From Candidatus Hermodarchaeota archaeon (GTDB lineage Archaea; Asgardarchaeota; Hermodarchaeia; Hermodarchaeales; Hermodarchaeaceae): 12,916 nucleotides of DNA. The notes under the pieces were generated by a model. The model worked only from the letters and a program-made list of their open reading frames with translations. It was not told the origin of the DNA and made no database searches. The position numbers were made by a program, and so were the translations under genes. The stretch is taken from contig JAEOSA010000038.1 of NCBI GenBank assembly GCA_016840595.1, positions 1 to 12,916 on the forward strand, written 5' to 3'. Shown piece after piece: positions 1-6,304 of the stretch. Positions within the stretch are counted from its first letter, which is position 1; each line of letters opens with the position of its first letter.

Positions 1-183
1 GACTTTCTTCGAAAAGTCAAAGATGCTGAAACCCACAAATTTGATGGTGCAACAGGCAAGTGGGTCCGATGGGTTGAAGTAGAGCAATTCGAGGATAAAC
101 TGGTTGTAAGCATTCCGAGCCAGAAGGGTTCTCGACAACTCCAAATTAACCTCGATACAGGCAAGGTCGAAGAAAAGAAATGA
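1..183 (+). CDS. 3' end of an unrecognised protein
   Basis: The frame is open from the first base to a TGA at 181-183 and gives the last 60 residues of a protein whose start lies outside the window. The segment is polar, with alternating hydrophobic residues (VRWVEVEQF, KLVVSIP, RQLQINL), which suggests beta strands; it ends in a charged EEKK tail. It contains no cysteine, no membrane segment and no motif that I recognise. That it is a real coding end is supported by the good codon pattern and by an inverted repeat placed just after the stop. Function cannot be assigned from this fragment. Confidence 0.6.
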   Translation, partial: DFLRKVKDAETHKFDGATGKWVRWVEVEQFEDKLVVSIPSQKGSRQLQINLDTGKVEEKK

Positions 184-203
184 TTCTTCACCTTCCAACC
201 AAT

Positions 204-232
204 CTTTGAGGAGCAGGCTTTTAGCCTCAAAG
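204..232 (+). terminator. 8-bp inverted repeat, possible terminator
   Basis: CTTTGAGG (204-211) and CCTCAAAG (225-232) are perfect reverse complements separated by 13 bases. The loop contains part of a competing smaller hairpin, AGGCT-TTT-AGCCT (215-227). It lies 21 bases after the stop of the truncated first gene and ahead of the next gene. There is no long T run after it, so it could equally be an operator or RNA structure. Confidence 0.3.
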
Positions 233-235
233 TGC

Positions 236-246
236 AATAATTTATT
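236..246 (+). promoter_or_regulatory. possible TATA box for the 284-946 gene
   Basis: The AT-rich stretch AATAATTTATT would place a start of transcription near 265, giving a leader of about 20 bases that still includes the GAGGT site at 271-275. There is no supporting upstream element that I can see, so this rests on position and composition only. Confidence 0.25.
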
Positions 247-283
247 CCGAAAATGGTTTCATGAGCCAAAGAGGTCGCTTAAA

Positions 284-946
284 ATGTCCGAAGAAGAAAA
301 AGCCGAATTAGAAGAAGAGAACGCGAAAGAAGAAAAACGGAATGTTGCTAAACAATTAGCCACTTCCTTTCCTAAGTTTGTCCTTAACGGTCTAATTGCG
401 ATTGCCATAGGATTATTCTATCTCTTCATAGTGCCCCTCTTCCAACCAGTTTTGAATGCTTACCCGATTCTCGTTATCTACACTCTAGTTCCTTCCGGAG
501 TGATTGTACTAACTGGTTATTCTATCTTAGCTATAGGAATCTTGTTAGTGATTCTGCTTTTTGGTATCGAAGCTATAATGCAATTTGCCAGATCTGCTGA
601 TGCTTTTGCTGAATTTGTCATCAGTCGGCTCCCTGGAATGCGTTCTGCAGATTCCAAACATCCAAGACGAATCCCCTTGGATTTGATTTACATCTTCTTC
701 ATTCTTGTTGTTTATGTCATCATTTCCCCAATCTTCCTTACTGGGAATTTCCCTATTCCCCTCCTAGAGCCATACTTCCAGATAATTGCTGTCGCTTTTG
801 TGCTGTTCTTTGTCTTAGTGTTTGTCTATGATTTGGCCAAATCTATCCAGAAGTCAGCGAAACGGGGTATTGACAGATTTGGTGCCCGTCTTGGACGACG
901 CTACGAAGACCATGATGAACCAGAAAAAATCGAAACTGATTATTAA
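284..946 (+). CDS. Membrane protein with about five helices, function unknown
   Basis: This is a 220-residue integral membrane protein that I do not recognise. The ATG at 284 is preferred over an upstream TTG (206) because GAGGT (271-275) sits 8 bases before it and because the upstream extension would run through an inverted repeat. Residues 1-23 are very acidic and charged. Hydrophobic segments lie near residues 31-53, 61-77, 79-100, 131-152 and 163-184. A charged amphipathic stretch (101-130) separates the third and fourth helices. The tail (185-220) is first basic, then acidic. No catalytic motif or cysteine cluster is visible. It converges with the next gene with only 12 bases between the two stops. 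Confidence 0.75.
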   Translation: MSEEEKAELEEENAKEEKRNVAKQLATSFPKFVLNGLIAIAIGLFYLFIVPLFQPVLNAYPILVIYTLVPSGVIVLTGYSILAIGILLVILLFGIEAIMQFARSADAFAEFVISRLPGMRSADSKHPRRIPLDLIYIFFILVVYVIISPIFLTGNFPIPLLEPYFQIIAVAFVLFFVLVFVYDLAKSIQKSAKRGIDRFGARLGRRYEDHDEPEKIETDY

Positions 947-958
947 TCTCCAAAACGG

Positions 959-1861
959 CTAGCGTGGTGGGTTGGCTGCAGATTCTACAGCCTTAGCTGT
1001 ATCCTTTTCAGCTTGTTTAGCTGGTTTGCCAGTCTTTGGAGCTGCTTTCGCAATTTTGGCTAGAATTTCAACCGTTTTTCGTAGTCCTTGGAGTCGAATC
1101 GCTAAATCAGGTGCAGGATCCAGGCTCACGAGAAATCGTGTTTTCTGATTGATATCGTTAGCACGTACAAAGGACCACTGTTCCTCCAATTCTTTGAGTT
1201 TAGGTTGAATCTCTTCAGTAAATTTTGTTTCTGAAAATTTGGGTAATTCCATGCGGAGGTACCATGTGTCTGCCATGTCTTTCAATATCTCTACTCGTAG
1301 GTGAAGCATTTGAGTTAGGAAGGTGAGCAATGGTTCAAGGGCTTCCCGCTTCACAACGTCACCATCAGGATCTAAACTGACAAGTCTACGCCTGACATCA
1401 ACAACAAAAATTCCGAGGCCGACACCGAAGTACCAGGTGTTGTTGAGTGCGTAACCATAAACTGACTGTTTTGTGGATTTTTCCAGATATTCTTTAAACG
1501 CTTGGAAGTTAGCGTCGGGATCATCCTTCTTGAATTGGATATGCCGAAGGAAGTACTGAAGGGGGTAACGCGGTTCAAGTGGGTGATCACGGTTGGCTCC
1601 AGATTTCAAATAGGATTGGAGCGTCCGGAGGTGCACCTGATAACAAAAGGAGGGTAAATCTGAGGTTTTTGCTCCTAGTGTGATGAGGATGTTTAAGAAG
1701 ACGCGGTCGGGGCATAAGGGTCGAAGGGTGCATCGCATTCGGTCACGTTGGCACTGTTTACATGTACTTGCCATTTTTGTGAGTACTTCAGAGAGCATGA
1801 AGCGTCCCATACTGGGATTTCCTAATTCTTCCAGTTGATGGAACCTGTCCCGATACTTCAT
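959..1861 (-). CDS. Uncharacterised four-cysteine protein
   Basis: This is a soluble protein of 300 residues with no family that I recognise. The ATG at 1861 is chosen over an in-frame TTG at 1867; a GGTGAT element lies about 11 bases upstream of it. Near the N-terminus there is a cysteine cluster C34-x2-C37-x6-C44-x5-C50 in a basic setting (KQCQRDRMRC...PLCPDR), which looks like a zinc site. The middle (about 100-245) is mixed, with aromatic-rich strands such as NNTWYFGVGLGIFVVD around 140-155. The end (about 262-300) is a lysine- and alanine-rich, probably disordered tail. It is the only minus-strand gene in the left half and is transcribed divergently from porG. A nucleic-acid-binding or regulatory role is possible but rests only on the cysteine cluster and basic residues. 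Confidence 0.7.
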   Translation of the reverse strand: MKYRDRFHQLEELGNPSMGRFMLSEVLTKMASTCKQCQRDRMRCTLRPLCPDRVFLNILITLGAKTSDLPSFCYQVHLRTLQSYLKSGANRDHPLEPRYPLQYFLRHIQFKKDDPDANFQAFKEYLEKSTKQSVYGYALNNTWYFGVGLGIFVVDVRRRLVSLDPDGDVVKREALEPLLTFLTQMLHLRVEILKDMADTWYLRMELPKFSETKFTEEIQPKLKELEEQWSFVRANDINQKTRFLVSLDPAPDLAIRLQGLRKTVEILAKIAKAAPKTGKPAKQAEKDTAKAVESAANPPR

Positions 1862-1894
1862 GTACAATATCTATCACCCAGTGACCACAAAGCG

Positions 1895-1977
1895 CTAAAC
1901 CTTTGCAACTAACCCTTTATTTTCCGATTGACTCTGTGAAACTGGCTCTACAATCCCCTAAACGTTTCTAAACCTTT
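1895..1977. repeat. Four copies of a 10-bp motif, CTAAACSTTT
   Basis: Copies on the + strand are CTAAACCTTT (1895-1904), CTAACCCTTT (1909-1918), CTAAACGTTT (1958-1967) and CTAAACCTTT (1968-1977). The last two are head-to-tail with no gap; the first two are offset by 14 bases. The group surrounds the candidate minus-strand TATA box at 1916-1923, with one copy overlapping it and one just downstream. This arrangement suits binding sites for a regulator of the divergent genes. Confidence 0.5.
1916..1923 (-). promoter_or_regulatory. Candidate TATA box for the four-cysteine protein gene
   Basis: Read on the minus strand, AAAATAAA at 1923-1916 would direct a start near 1894 and a leader of about 33 bases to the ATG at 1861. 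The copy of the 10-bp motif at 1909-1918 overlaps it, so a protein bound there would compete with TATA-binding protein. Confidence 0.35.
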
Positions 1978-2074
1978 CGGTGCTCAAGCTAGCCCAAGGC
2001 AAAAATCAGTTCATCATTATCTTTGGAACAAATGGATTAGGATAATGGGATGAATTTTGCGTAAGATGAGCAAA

Positions 2075-2083
2075 GCATAAAAG
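2075..2083 (+). promoter_or_regulatory. Candidate TATA box of the por operon
   Basis: GCATAAAAG, preceded by the purine-rich CAAA, resembles an archaeal BRE-TATA pair. A start about 25 bases downstream, near 2104, would give a leader of about 43 bases containing the palindrome at 2111-2123 and the ribosome-binding site at 2133-2138. It is the best such box between 1978 and 2110. Confidence 0.4.
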
Positions 2084-2110
2084 ACTTGACGCTCCCCTTC
2101 GAAGCGAGTG

Positions 2111-2123
2111 CGATTTAAAATCG
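2111..2123. promoter_or_regulatory. Palindrome in the por leader, possible operator
   Basis: CGATTT-A-AAATCG is a perfect 6-bp inverted repeat around one central base. It sits just downstream of the predicted por transcription start and about 10 bases before the Shine-Dalgarno site. This is a position where a dimeric repressor could block transcription. The one-base centre makes an RNA hairpin unlikely, so a DNA site is the better reading. Confidence 0.35.
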
Positions 2124-2146
2124 TGATTAGTTGGGTGAATATTCCA

Positions 2147-2716
2147 ATGTCAGAACGAATTATTGATCTCCGGTTTCACGGACGCGGAGGTCAAGGCGCT
2201 TGGACAGCTTCGATACTCCTCGCTCGGGCTGCTATTACTGAAGGCAAACACGCGCAATCATTTCCCTTCTTTGGTCCCGAACGGAGTGGAGCACCGGTTG
2301 AGGCCTTTGCCCGAATTAGTGACTACGAAATTGAACTACATAGCAAAGTCTACGAACCGGAATTTGTCGTGGTCATCGATCCCACCTTACTTGCCCAGGT
2401 CCCTGATACTATCATAGCAGGAACCAATGGAAAAACCAAGCTCATAGTCAATACTCGCGAAGATGGTGGAACCATCGCGAAACGTATAGGCTTCAAAGGT
2501 GAAGTCTGGACAGTCGCTGCCACGGATTTAGCCCGAGAAATTATTGGACGACCAATCGCGAACACTGCAATGTTAGGCGCCTTGGTTCGTGCCACTAAAC
2601 TGGTAAAACTGCAAAGCCTCTTCGAAGAAGTCAATAACCAATTTGGAGAACGAATTGGAAGTCGAAACGCAACAGTCATCCAACGCGCCTATGATGAGGT
2701 GGAAAAACATGCCTAA
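2147..2716 (+). CDS. porG: 2-oxoacid:ferredoxin oxidoreductase, gamma subunit
   Basis: This is the gamma subunit of the four-part enzyme that converts a 2-oxoacid and CoA to acyl-CoA, CO2 and reduced ferredoxin in the cytoplasm. The protein has 189 residues, usual for the family. The family signature GRGGQG is at residues 12-17, followed by the typical [12 protein letters not shown] stretch (39-50) and VVVIDPTLL. The ATG at 2147 is chosen because GGGTGA (2133-2138) lies 8 bases before it; an upstream in-frame GTG (2108) would add 13 residues not seen in the family and would include the leader palindrome. It is first in the operon and overlaps porD by 8 bases. Identity as Por/Vor gamma is firm; the exact substrate is less so. 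Confidence 0.93.
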   Translation: MSERIIDLRFHGRGGQGAWTASILLARAAITEGKHAQSFPFFGPERSGAPVEAFARISDYEIELHSKVYEPEFVVVIDPTLLAQVPDTIIAGTNGKTKLIVNTREDGGTIAKRIGFKGEVWTVAATDLAREIIGRPIANTAMLGALVRATKLVKLQSLFEEVNNQFGERIGSRNATVIQRAYDEVEKHA

Positions 2717-2981
2717 GAAACTCCCTGGTTCAAAAGATATCCCCGCTGCTGGCGTCACTTGGAAGAGTGCCACCGAATACAAGACTGGTGACTGGCGGAA
2801 CAAACGACCAGTTCGTGATAAAGAAAAGTGCACCCGCTGCCTAATTTGCTGGATCTTTTGTCCCGATGCAGCCATAAGCTGGGATGGCAAAGATATTCAC
2901 TTCAATCTTGATTTTTGTAAAGGCTGTGGCATCTGCGCGGAAGAGTGTCCAGTCAATTGCATCGAAATGGAGGAGGAATAA
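2709..2981 (+). CDS. porD: 2-oxoacid:ferredoxin oxidoreductase, delta subunit (2x[4Fe-4S])
   Basis: This is the small ferredoxin-like subunit that carries electrons from the catalytic beta subunit to free ferredoxin. The protein has 90 residues. There are two classical cluster motifs: C41-x2-C44-x2-C47-x3-C51-P and C70-x2-C73-x2-C76-x3-C80-P. The N-terminal half ([20 protein letters not shown]...TGDWR) matches the usual delta-subunit lead-in. The ATG at 2709 is set by GAGGTG (2696-2701), 7 bases upstream inside the end of porG. The gene overlaps porG by 8 bases, which implies translational coupling. All eight cysteines are intact, so both clusters should form. Confidence 0.94.
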   Translation: MPKKLPGSKDIPAAGVTWKSATEYKTGDWRNKRPVRDKEKCTRCLICWIFCPDAAISWDGKDIHFNLDFCKGCGICAEECPVNCIEMEEE

Positions 2982-2985
2982 ACCA

Positions 2986-4212
2986 ATGACTGTGAAACAA
3001 CAACTGATGGGAATCAACGGCGACGAAGCGGTCGCTTATGCCGCCAAACATGCCCTCGTCGACGTCTGTGCAGCTTACCCCATTACACCACAAACCATCA
3101 TCGTTGAAAAGTTCGCAGAATTTGTCGCTAATGGTGAGGTTGAAACTGAATTTGTTCGAGTCGAATCAGAACATAGTGCCCTCAGCGCCTGCCTCGGAGC
3201 CTCTGCAGCTGGTGCCCGCACCTTCACCGCTAGCGCTGCCAACGGTATCGAACTCATGCACGAAGTCATCTTCCTAACCTCTTCCATCCGTCAACCCGTA
3301 GTCATGGCCGTTGCTGATCGCTCACCCAGCGGACCCATCAACATTCACGGCGACCAAACCGTCTCTCTCGCTCAACGCGACACTGGCTGGATAATGATGT
3401 ACTGCGAAAACTCTCAGGAGGCCTACGATTCCACACTTCAGGCTTTTCGCATTGGCGAACATCCCGATGTCCAACTCCCCGTCATGACCATGCTAGACGG
3501 CTTCGTACTTACCCACACTCTCGAAAACGTCTATCTACTAAGTGAAGCCGACGCTCACAAATTTGTCGGACGCCGACAACCCATGATGATCACCATAGAT
3601 GGCAAACAAGTACCGCTCAAACTCGATCCCAAAACCCCAATCACTATTGGTCCCCTTCAACTCTTTGACTATTACATGGAATCCAAACTTCAACACAGCG
3701 AAGCTATGGAAAAAGCCCGCCCGGTCATCACCCAAATCAACGACGAATGGGCTCAACTCACTGGACGCAAATACGGCGACGGTTACCTCCAACCCTTCAA
3801 AGTCAAAGATGCCGACGCCGTCATCCTTACTAGCGGAAGCTCAGCTGGTACTGCTCGATTCGCCGCCCGACAACTCCGAGCTCAAGGCAAAAAGGTCGGA
3901 CTCCTCAAACTTCGCACCTTCCGCCCATTCCCCGACAAGAAAATTGCCAAACTCCTCGCCAATGTCCCCGTTGTTGGAATCTTCGAACGCACCCACACCA
4001 CCGGCAGCCTAGGCGGACCAATCTTTAACGAAGTCCGCAGCGCCCTCTATGGTCACGACACCCGACCCACCATCCTCGGCTACTATGGTGGACTCGGTGG
4101 ACGCGACGTAACTCCCGACCACTTCAACGCCATCTACAAAGAACTCCTCAAAATTAAGGAAACGGGCAAAGCCCCGCGAAATCCCATCAAATACATCACC
4201 GTAAGGAAATAA
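2986..4212 (+). CDS. porA: 2-oxoacid:ferredoxin oxidoreductase, alpha subunit, probably pyruvate
   Basis: This is the alpha subunit, which with beta forms the thiamine-diphosphate active site. The protein has 408 residues, normal for PorA. Clear family landmarks are YPITPQT (31-37) and VESEHSALSACLGASAAGARTF (from 59), where the glutamates contact the cofactor, then LMHEVIFL, DRSPSGPINIHGDQ and LDGFVLTH. The C-terminal domain contains TSGSSAGTAR and LLKLRTFRPFP. The ATG at 2986 follows a strong GGAGGAGG (2969-2976) by 9 bases and starts 4 bases after the porD stop; a longer reading from 2884 would only overlap porD. The + strand is markedly rich in C across this gene (27 C and 16 G in 3181-3240), unlike porG. 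Pyruvate is the likeliest substrate; a branched-chain 2-oxoacid cannot be excluded. Confidence 0.92.
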   Translation: MTVKQQLMGINGDEAVAYAAKHALVDVCAAYPITPQTIIVEKFAEFVANGEVETEFVRVESEHSALSACLGASAAGARTFTASAANGIELMHEVIFLTSSIRQPVVMAVADRSPSGPINIHGDQTVSLAQRDTGWIMMYCENSQEAYDSTLQAFRIGEHPDVQLPVMTMLDGFVLTHTLENVYLLSEADAHKFVGRRQPMMITIDGKQVPLKLDPKTPITIGPLQLFDYYMESKLQHSEAMEKARPVITQINDEWAQLTGRKYGDGYLQPFKVKDADAVILTSGSSAGTARFAARQLRAQGKKVGLLKLRTFRPFPDKKIAKLLANVPVVGIFERTHTTGSLGGPIFNEVRSALYGHDTRPTILGYYGGLGGRDVTPDHFNAIYKELLKIKETGKAPRNPIKYITVRK

Positions 4213-4213
4213 T

Positions 4214-4229
4214 GGAGGAAGAAATAATG
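4214..4229 (+). promoter_or_regulatory. Ribosome-binding site that decides the porB start
   Basis: The porA stop at 4210-4212 overlaps an ATG at 4212, and that ATG is immediately followed by GGAGG (4214-4218), which lies 8 bases before a second in-frame ATG at 4227. The GGAGG is placed to serve the second ATG, so 4227 is the better porB start. Starting at 4212 would add only five residues. Confidence 0.6.
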
Positions 4230-5210
4230 ACCCAAGAAAAACCCGAATGGCGACCCCGCCTCAAAGATGTTGCTGACCAAGAAGAACTCTTCACCAGCGG
4301 TCAACGCCTCTGCGCCGGCTGCCCCGCTGGCTCCATGGCCCGCATGGCCATGCATGCCCTCCCCCGACCCAAAAACACAATCGTCAGCCAAGCCACCGGC
4401 TGCCTCGAAGTCGCCTCCACCATCTACCCCTACACCGCTTGGCGCGTCCCCTGGATGCACAGCCTCTTCGAAAATGCCCCCGCCAACGCTAGCGGTATTG
4501 AAGCTGCCTACAAAGCCCGCAAACGCCAAGGCCTCGAAGACGACATCCCCGATCTCCTCGTCTTCAGTGGCGACGGCAGTGGATTCGACATTGGCGTCCA
4601 AGCTGCTAGCGGCGCTATCGAACGTCAGCACAACTTCCTCTACATCATCTACGACAACCAAGCCTACCAAAATACTGGCATTCAACGTTCTGGGGCTACT
4701 CCAAAGTATGCGTGGACGACCACTAGTCAGGTTGGTAAAGCCGTGCCTGGGAAGCCAATTTGGAAGAAACCGATTGCGTTGGTGTATGCAGCGCATGACC
4801 CCGCATATTGTGCCACAGCCTCGGTGTATCATTGGCGGGATTTCATGATGAAAGTGCGAAAAGGGATGGAGAAGCAGGGTCCTGCTGTGATCGTTGTGCT
4901 AGCACCCTGCCATCGGAACTGGCGGTATCCGGAAGAACTTGGGATGAAGATGGCGAAAATCGCTGTAGAAACCTGTTTCAACCCCCTATGGGAGTACGAT
5001 GGAGAGACTCGGACGTATACGATGTCGTCACCGAGTATGCGGTATGTGAAGGACCCGTCGAAGAAGAAGCCGATTGAGGAGTGGTTGGAGCCACAGGGTC
5101 GGTTCCGGCACTTATTCCGTCCAAAGCGACGAGATGATTGGATTCAAGACTTCCAAAGACTCGTCGATGAGGACTGGGAATTCATAAGCAAGCTTACGAA
5201 TATGGGCTAG
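4227..5210 (+). CDS. porB: 2-oxoacid:ferredoxin oxidoreductase, beta subunit, probably pyruvate
   Basis: This is the catalytic beta subunit, which holds thiamine diphosphate and the proximal [4Fe-4S] cluster. The protein has 327 residues, usual for the family. Cluster ligands are visible as C29-x2-C32, C59 (ATGCLEV) and C228 (LAPCHRNW). The cofactor/magnesium motif runs from G115-D116-G117 (SGDGSGFDIG) to D143-N144-Q145 (YDNQAYQNTG). FPYTAW-type and FENA motifs (about 67-83) are as in known pyruvate enzymes. Translation starts at 4227, coupled to porA. The odd point is composition: the first half continues the C-rich pattern of porA (28 C, 10 G in 4381-4440), while from about 4690 it becomes G-rich (10 C, 24 G in 5041-5100). 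The reading frame and family match continue unbroken through the switch. Confidence 0.92.
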   Translation: MTQEKPEWRPRLKDVADQEELFTSGQRLCAGCPAGSMARMAMHALPRPKNTIVSQATGCLEVASTIYPYTAWRVPWMHSLFENAPANASGIEAAYKARKRQGLEDDIPDLLVFSGDGSGFDIGVQAASGAIERQHNFLYIIYDNQAYQNTGIQRSGATPKYAWTTTSQVGKAVPGKPIWKKPIALVYAAHDPAYCATASVYHWRDFMMKVRKGMEKQGPAVIVVLAPCHRNWRYPEELGMKMAKIAVETCFNPLWEYDGETRTYTMSSPSMRYVKDPSKKKPIEEWLEPQGRFRHLFRPKRRDDWIQDFQRLVDEDWEFISKLTNMG

Positions 5211-5273
5211 GTCGATTCGATAGGCTGTTCAACTGCATATATATGAATTACAAGTGATATTTGACATTAGGTC

Positions 5274-5291
5274 GCCGTTTGCAACCGGCTC
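5274..5291 (+). repeat. Imperfect palindrome, shared with the MFS terminator region
   Basis: GCCG-T-TTGCAA-C-CGGC (5274-5289) is a 16-base palindrome with one mismatched pair. Bases 5275-5291 also match 8737-8754 at all positions except for one inserted T (CCGTTTG[T]CAACCGGCTC). Both copies are intergenic, have the same orientation and follow a plus-strand stop codon: porB here, the MFS gene there. It may be part of a 3'-end element for porB mRNA or a small dispersed repeat. Confidence 0.45.
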
Positions 5292-5302
5292 TAAGCACTT
5301 GT

Positions 5303-5312
5303 CTAAAAATAT
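5303..5312 (+). promoter_or_regulatory. Candidate TATA box for the acetyltransferase gene
   Basis: CTAAAAATAT is centred about 35 bases before the ATG at 5343. A start about 25 bases downstream, near 5333, would leave a leader of about 10 bases, and no good Shine-Dalgarno site is present, so the mRNA may be nearly leaderless. A second AT-only stretch, CATATATAT (5236-5244), is an alternative but would give a long leader. Confidence 0.35.
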
Positions 5313-5342
5313 GTAAATTCTATGTCAGGATAGAACAACAAA

Positions 5343-6224
5343 ATGTCGTGGCATATTCGCCCGTTTGAATTGTCTGATAGACCAGCCATCCTTGAGATTT
5401 CCAAGCGTACATGGGGCGGCTATGATCAGCTGCCTTACGAATTAGATGGATTGATGGCGAATCGGAATTCCTACATGTTTGTAATGGAGTTTAAAGATCG
5501 AGTTGTTGCGTTTGCGAACCTGAAGGTCATTGACGAAGGAAAAACTGGATGGATGGAGTTCATGCGAGTCCACTGGCGATATCGAAAACGAGGTTTCGCC
5601 TGGACCATGACTCAGAGACTCATTACTGAAGCGAAAACCTTGGGCGTTAAACGGCTTCGTCTTTCAACCACTATTGAAAACGAAGCGACCAAACGAATAA
5701 CCGACCGGATAGGCATGCATCAACTCCTTCAAATGAACCTGTTTTGGAAAGGTAACTTCCGTAGGATACGATGGAAAGACGCGACTGTTCCCAACGCTCA
5801 AGTTTCAGCTGATGAGGCTTTCGTGTTTCTGAGGGATTCTCCGAACCTAGTTCCTGAAGGCATCCTTGTCGATTACTGGCATGCGTATGATTTGACAAAA
5901 AATTCACTCGAATCGATTAGTGAAAATACAAGATTCTGGAAGGGTGAAAAGAACGGAAAGGATTTGGCGCTATCATTTGGTTATCTTCGGGTTTTTCGCG
6001 GTGAACCAATGTGGTGTTCGACCATTTATGCGATAGGCACTCATTCATTCTATTCTGCCCTCTCTCAACAGCTTCAAACCGCTGTGGAGCATGAAGTTCG
6101 AGGAGTGTTGTGTTTTCATCCAGTTCAGTATCAGGCTACTCACGAAATCCCTGGGTTGAAAAGGAATACATTTTCTAGCACACTTGTGTTGTATGAAAAG
6201 CACTCGCCCTTTGGTGCTTGTTGA
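5343..6224 (+). CDS. GNAT-family N-acetyltransferase with extra C-terminal domain
   Basis: This is an acetyl-CoA-dependent acetyltransferase of the GNAT fold. The protein has 293 residues, about twice a minimal GNAT. The N-terminal domain (about 1-140) shows IRPFELSDRPAILEISKRTW, a beta-4 stretch WMEFMRVHWRYRKRGFAW with the acetyl-CoA loop R-x-x-G-x-A (RKRGFA, about 83-88), and a typical late segment LRLSTTIENEATKRITDRIGM. The rest (about 145-293) is a second alpha/beta domain including ILVDYWHAY, LALSFGYLRVF and GVLCFHP. From memory, this two-part plan and the GGYDQLP and VIDEGKTGWMEFMRV segments resemble vertebrate NAT16/histidine N-acetyltransferase, but that is recall, not a search. The substrate is unknown; amino acid, small molecule and protein N-terminus are all possible. 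It stands alone with its own promoter and no strong ribosome-binding site. Confidence 0.82.
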   Translation: MSWHIRPFELSDRPAILEISKRTWGGYDQLPYELDGLMANRNSYMFVMEFKDRVVAFANLKVIDEGKTGWMEFMRVHWRYRKRGFAWTMTQRLITEAKTLGVKRLRLSTTIENEATKRITDRIGMHQLLQMNLFWKGNFRRIRWKDATVPNAQVSADEAFVFLRDSPNLVPEGILVDYWHAYDLTKNSLESISENTRFWKGEKNGKDLALSFGYLRVFRGEPMWCSTIYAIGTHSFYSALSQQLQTAVEHEVRGVLCFHPVQYQATHEIPGLKRNTFSSTLVLYEKHSPFGAC

Positions 6225-6240
6225 GAAATGGGTTCATTCC

Positions 6241-6253
6241 AATAAATAAAAAG
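6241..6253 (+). promoter_or_regulatory. Candidate TATA box for the zinc-ribbon membrane protein gene
   Basis: AATAAATAAAAAG lies 52-64 bases before the ATG at 6305. A start near 6273 would fit a leader of about 30 bases that includes GGAG at 6290-6293. The CCAATAA that overlaps its start (6239-6245) is repeated inverted as TTATTGG (6285-6291), so the two flank the predicted start. Confidence 0.35.
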
Positions 6254-6304
6254 GATGAATTGAATAGTTCTTTTTAGCTATCACTTATTGGAGTTGTTGT
6301 GTGA

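Noticed and set aside
947..958. Looked for a terminator between the convergent genes ending at 946 and 959
   Set aside because: The 12-base gap has no inverted repeat or T run; any termination signal must lie within the opposing genes.
2884..2985. N-terminal extension of PorA upstream of 2986
   Set aside because: It overlaps the porD ferredoxin coding sequence in another frame; GGAGGAGG directly before 2986 identifies the true start.
4134..4832. Long open frame on the minus strand (232 codons) antisense to porA/porB
   Set aside because: It is a by-product of the C-rich codon use on the + strand; it has low-complexity alanine/glycine/valine content, no ribosome-binding site, and covers a clearly conserved enzyme gene.
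6239..6291. CCAATAA...TTATTGG inverted repeat with 39-base spacing before the zinc-ribbon membrane protein gene
   Set aside because: Seven AT-rich pairs at this distance are expected by chance, so it was kept only as a note in the promoter entry.
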